Below, in pieces: positions 44,479-47,832 of a stretch of 47,832 bases of DNA; within the stretch, counting starts at the first letter, position 1; each line of letters opens with the position of its first letter. The notes beneath the pieces were generated by a model that saw only the letters and a program-made list of their open reading frames with translations, was not told where the DNA came from and did no database searches. A program made the translations under genes and the position numbers. Location of the stretch: positions 1 to 47,832 of the forward strand of contig PMMM01000160.1 in the NCBI GenBank assembly GCA_003162245.1, given 5' to 3'. Origin of the DNA: Phycisphaerales bacterium. GTDB lineage: Bacteria; Planctomycetota; Phycisphaerae; UBA1845; Fen-1342.

Positions 44479-44526
44479 CGACGACAGGCGGGGGTCCGGT
44501 AAGCGCCCTTTCCCGCTGAGTTTTCC

Positions 44527-44555
44527 TTTACAAAACCACAATTCCGCAGTACTAT
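44527..44555 (+). promoter_or_regulatory. Strong sigma-70-type promoter for the cysteine-repeat protein
   Basis: TTTACA (44527-44532) and TACTAT (44550-44555) are separated by exactly 17 bp. Transcription would start near 44562, leaving a leader of about 155 nt. Confidence 0.7.
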
Positions 44556-44642
44556 AGCCGATGAGGGATGATAAGGAAGCTCACGCGGACACGACGGTCC
44601 TAGTATCTACCGAGGATACCGATGGCGGGGGGTGACTGGTGA

Positions 44643-44662
44643 GTCCGCCTCGAAAGGCGGAC
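44643..44662 (+). promoter_or_regulatory. Leader hairpin upstream of the cysteine-repeat protein
   Basis: GTCCGCC, loop TCGAAA and GGCGGAC form a perfect 7-bp stem in the middle of the untranslated leader. No known riboswitch consensus was recognised. Confidence 0.45.
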
Positions 44663-44716
44663 CAAGCGTGGAAGCATTTGGAACTTCTAATACCTCTTAA
44701 GCAAGGAGAGCAAGGA

Positions 44717-47700
44717 ATGAAGGGTTATGCAATCGGAGCGATCGTGCTGGCGCTGATACTCGCGTCCAGCGCGGGTGCCACAAACTTGGCTTTATGGACG
44801 TTTGAGACGAGCCTGCCCTTGACGGCCGGCCCGTTCACGCCTGAATCGGGCGTGTACAATCAGTTCCCGGGCCCTTCGGCTGCGCTCGGTTACCATGTTG
44901 GTGCGAGCACGTACAGCCACCCCGCGGGCAACGGGTCGGCGTCGTCTTTCAGCTCGAACACGTGGGCTGTCGGCGACTACTACCAGTTCAAGAGCCGAAC
45001 GTTCGGCTACGCGGGCGTGACGCTTGACTGGGATCAGACCAGCAGCAATACGGGGCCCGGGCAATTCGTGCTTCAGTACAGCACCGACGGCACCACGTTT
45101 ACCACGTCCGGCGCGCCGTACACCGTCTTGCCGAACGTGAATCCCCCGGGGGCGTGGAATGCCACGACGTACTACTCGAATTACCACTTCACGGTCCCTC
45201 TCACCACCGTAACCGCGTTGGACAACAAGGCGGCGGTCTACTTCCGCCTGACTGACAATTCGACCGTTAGCGCCAACGGCACCACCGTGGTGGCTGGCGG
45301 CACGGACCGCGTGGACAACTTCCAGATTGCCGCGACCGCGGATCCCAACGCGACCGGGGCATGTTGCACCGCCGGTGTGTGTACTGCCCCCGTGAGCCCG
45401 GCCAGTTGCGGCACGGGCGGCGGCCAGTACATGGGCAACAACACGATCTGCACAACGGGCCTGTGCAGCACCGACCCAACCGGCGCCTGCTGCGTCGGCA
45501 CGGTCTGCGCGCTCCAGACCCAATCGGTCTGCCTCGGCGCCAGTGGTGTATGGCAGGGCGCGGGCGTGCCGTGCTCGCCGAACCCCTGCCTGTTCGACAT
45601 GACCATCGCCCAGGCGAAGGCCTATCCCTCGGGCACGCCGGTCCGCATCGCGCATGTGATCGTGTCCAGCACTTTTGACCTGGTAAACAGCGCGACCTAC
45701 ATGAGCTTCCAGGTGCAGGACGCGACGGGCGGCATGACGGTGTGGGGCGTCAACGCGGACATCACCGCCCTGTTGGGCTACATCGGCGCAGGCGACGAGA
45801 CCACGCTGGAAGGCACGTACAGCCCCTACAACTGCCTGGGGGAGCTTGACGCGCCTTTCAACGTGCCTCCTCCAAATTACGGGCACCCGGGCATACCGAC
45901 CCCGATCGTGGTTCACGCCTCCGACTTCGCGGACGCGAGCTCGACCGCGGAGGGCTACGAGAGCAAGTTGGTCAGGGTAAACTGCCTGACCACGGCATCG
46001 ACTGGCACCTGGGCGTACGGCGTCAATTACACCGCCACAGATGCCACCGGCTCGCTGATCATCTACATCGCGAACGCCACCGACACCCTGGTCGGGCAGC
46101 CCATCCCGACGACCCCCTTCGACATGGTCGGCATCTTCAGCCAGTTCGACAGCGGCGGCACCTGCACCTTGGGCTATGAGCTTTTGCCGCGCCAACTGTC
46201 GGACGAGACTCTTGATCCCAACTGCATACCTGCGGGCGCTTGCTGCATCGGCGATCAATGCTCGATCACGACGCAGGTCGGCTGCAGCGGTACTTGGCAC
46301 GGCCTGGGCACGGACTGCACGCCGAATCCCTGCGTCGGTGCGTGCTGCCTGAATGGCGTGTGCTCGCTGGTTTTGCAAGCGGCGTGCACCACGCCCAGCA
46401 TCTTCCTGGGCAACGGGTCTGAGTGCCTCGTGGCCGTTTGCCCGACGCCCACGTTGGGCGGCGATCTGGCGCTCGGCCTGAATGACGGCCGGGCCTGGGT
46501 CACCGCGCAGCAGATTCGCAACGACGGCACGGGACAGGGCGTCCAGGTCGGCTCGTACAGCGCGGAGGAGTTCCTGCAGTCGATGGAATTCGATAACCTC
46601 ACCGGCGTTCAGCACTACGCGCACGGCAATCTGCTCGCCGTAGACTTCGGCGCCGGCGGCGGCGGGGTTGGTGCCCCACCGGCGTGCACCGACGCGAACC
46701 GTCCGGAAGAAGGCGCCAAGATCTTCAGCCTTGCTACGAACGGCTCGAATGGCGGCCAGTTGCTGTGGGACTTCAACTCGCGGGTCGGCAACCCGAACCC
46801 GCACAGCACGCAGTGCACGCGTGGCGGCGGGCTGAGCGTCAGCCCGAATAACCAGTACATCGCGTTCTGGGGCACCGACACGCGGAACCTGTACGTGCTC
46901 CGCTACCACGCCGGCAGCGGCGGGGGCAGCGGCGGGTCAATCAGCAATGAGTACATCTACGCGGGCCTGTCCGCGACGGCCGGCACCGGCACGATCGGCA
47001 CGACGTGGTACGACGACGACACGATTCTGGTCCTGTGCACGAGCACCGTCATGCGCGCGTCCCTGCTGTACTCGGTGGATTTCGACGGGACCAACTTCTC
47101 CAACCTGGTGCTGCGGCAAACCTTGTACCATGGCGTCGCCGGCACCGGCGGGACTCCCAGCCTCTTTACGGACATCGATTACAACCCCACCGTGTCGCCC
47201 TACGTGTTCTGCATGTACTCCAACCTGTATCTTAGCATCAGCTACACCAACATCGACGTGGTTGACCCCACCACCGGGTGGGGCATCGTTAAGCAGATCG
47301 CCCTCGGCGCGAACTACCTCGACCCCAACAATCCCACGTTTGCCAGTTGCAACACCGGCCGCGAGATCGCGCTCGGCCCCGACCACTACCTGTACATGGG
47401 GCAGTACGCGGGCTCCGGCGTGCCGCGCCCCTACGTTGACCGCCTCGACGCGGACAACGTTGCGGGCTGGGTCGACTACTCGAGTGTGAACTACTACGTG
47501 ATGTCGGCGAACCCGGTTTATGCCGCGTACAACGGATTGGACGTGGCGTTCGGCGCGCCCGGTGCGTGCTGCGCCGGCACGAACTGCGTCGGCGAGTTCT
47601 ACGAGCAGTACTGCATCGCCCACTACGCGGGGACCTTCAAGGGTGAGGGCGTGCTGTGCAGCTCGAACCCGTGCGCTCCGACCGGGGCCTGCTGCACCCC

Positions 47701-47832
47701 GGCTGGCGCTTGCTCGATCACGACGCAGGCAAACTGCCTGTCGCCGAACGTGTGGCACGGCGAATGGACGAGTTGCACGCCTAACAATTGCCCGCCCCCG
47801 GCGCAAACGGGTGCCTGCTGCTCCACCACCGG
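44717..47832 (+). CDS. Giant secreted protein with cysteine-rich GACC repeats, 3' end beyond window
   Basis: An unbroken frame of at least 1038 residues starts at an ATG after CAAGGA and has a signal peptide (YAIGAIVLALILASSAGA). Residues about 20-210 look like a beta-sandwich. Two cysteine modules follow (GACCTAGVC near 214, GACCVGTVC near 256), then an OB-fold-like region (about 295-495; VRIAHVIVSSTFDL, FQVQDATGGMTVWG), more modules near 505 and 542, a repeat-rich region of propeller-like text (560-940) and further modules from 949 to the edge. The module consensus is GACC-x4-6-C...GxWxGxGxxCxxNPC, six or more cysteines each, typical of Phycisphaerae surface proteins. Role: probably a cell-surface or secreted adhesive/structural protein. 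Confidence 0.88.
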   Translation, partial: MKGYAIGAIVLALILASSAGATNLALWTFETSLPLTAGPFTPESGVYNQFPGPSAALGYHVGASTYSHPAGNGSASSFSSNTWAVGDYYQFKSRTFGYAGVTLDWDQTSSNTGPGQFVLQYSTDGTTFTTSGAPYTVLPNVNPPGAWNATTYYSNYHFTVPLTTVTALDNKAAVYFRLTDNSTVSANGTTVVAGGTDRVDNFQIAATADPNATGACCTAGVCTAPVSPASCGTGGGQYMGNNTICTTGLCSTDPTGACCVGTVCALQTQSVCLGASGVWQGAGVPCSPNPCLFDMTIAQAKAYPSGTPVRIAHVIVSSTFDLVNSATYMSFQVQDATGGMTVWGVNADITALLGYIGAGDETTLEGTYSPYNCLGELDAPFNVPPPNYGHPGIPTPIVVHASDFADASSTAEGYESKLVRVNCLTTASTGTWAYGVNYTATDATGSLIIYIANATDTLVGQPIPTTPFDMVGIFSQFDSGGTCTLGYELLPRQLSDETLDPNCIPAGACCIGDQCSITTQVGCSGTWHGLGTDCTPNPCVGACCLNGVCSLVLQAACTTPSIFLGNGSECLVAVCPTPTLGGDLALGLNDGRAWVTAQQIRNDGTGQGVQVGSYSAEEFLQSMEFDNLTGVQHYAHGNLLAVDFGAGGGGVGAPPACTDANRPEEGAKIFSLATNGSNGGQLLWDFNSRVGNPNPHSTQCTRGGGLSVSPNNQYIAFWGTDTRNLYVLRYHAGSGGGSGGSISNEYIYAGLSATAGTGTIGTTWYDDDTILVLCTSTVMRASLLYSVDFDGTNFSNLVLRQTLYHGVAGTGGTPSLFTDIDYNPTVSPYVFCMYSNLYLSISYTNIDVVDPTTGWGIVKQIALGANYLDPNNPTFASCNTGREIALGPDHYLYMGQYAGSGVPRPYVDRLDADNVAGWVDYSSVNYYVMSANPVYAAYNGLDVAFGAPGACCAGTNCVGEFYEQYCIAHYAGTFKGEGVLCSSNPCAPTGACCTPAGACSITTQANCLSPNVWHGEWTSCTPNNCPPPAQTGACCSTT

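Noticed and set aside
44792-46909. A 705-codon open frame on the minus strand
   Set aside because: It is antisense to the cysteine-repeat protein, which has promoter, signal peptide and repeat structure; the minus frame shows only V/R/A-rich text.

Overview
The window (47.8 kb, GC-rich) looks like a chromosome piece from an uncultured planctomycete, most likely of the Phycisphaerae type. The evidence is the style of its secreted proteins: dockerin-like tails with D-x-D-x-D-G motifs, DCNxNG repeats in a zinc carboxypeptidase, cysteine-rich GACC...NPC repeats in a giant secreted protein, thrombospondin-3 repeats, and an RsmH with a long N-terminal extension. There is no rRNA operon in view, so the assignment is inference.

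Layout. 1-7.8 kb: secreted proteins (5'-complete M14 carboxypeptidase running off the left edge, an Ig/dockerin protein that looks 5'-truncated, and a CLCA-like metalloprotease/VWA/TSP3 protein preceded by a stand-alone copy of its C-terminal module). 7.8-9.5 kb: two tyrosine-recombinase fragments around a complete tRNA-Gly(CCC). 9.7-17.2 kb: a dnaK 3' remnant, then a leftward envelope operon (broken response regulator, MMPL/RND transporter, DUF2156 acyl/aminoacyl-transferase-like protein, glutaminyl cyclase lipoprotein, outer-membrane beta-barrel) and a C2H2 finger/HARE-HTH protein. 18-21 kb: a 988-residue amidase with golvesin, FN3 and dockerin parts. 21-27 kb: a gene graveyard (IS256, IS1380, serpin, VWA-protein tail and MpsC remnants) mixed with intact genes (radical SAM, zinc-ribbon protein, truncated RsmH, YhiN-type flavoprotein). 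A second copy of the tRNA-Gly 3' half at 26.5 kb makes 8.77-26.59 kb a candidate decayed integrative island.

27-30.2 kb is an RNA-chaperone locus: two RRM genes flank a DEAD-box helicase, and both RRM genes share a conserved, foldable 5' leader. 31-36.5 kb holds a membrane-bound spermidine synthase-like protein, a tandem pair of small receiver proteins (one with its key residues lost) and a homocysteine S-methyltransferase family enzyme. 36.6-43 kb is a maltodextrin-type module: a periplasmic GH13 enzyme divergent from a solute-binding-protein/permease fusion and a second permease. A 585-bp cassette with near-perfect 35-bp terminal inverted repeats and a single GxxExxY (PD-(D/E)XK-like) gene sits exactly between the two transporter genes. 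43-44.5 kb carries a DUF192 lipoprotein and truB. 44.5 kb to the right edge is a well-promoted, very large cysteine-repeat secreted protein.

The most promising new observations are the inverted-repeat GxxExxY cassette and the structured leader RNA shared by the two RRM genes. Several genes also show a -10-like hexamer placed 6-9 nt before the start codon, which suggests frequent leaderless transcription.
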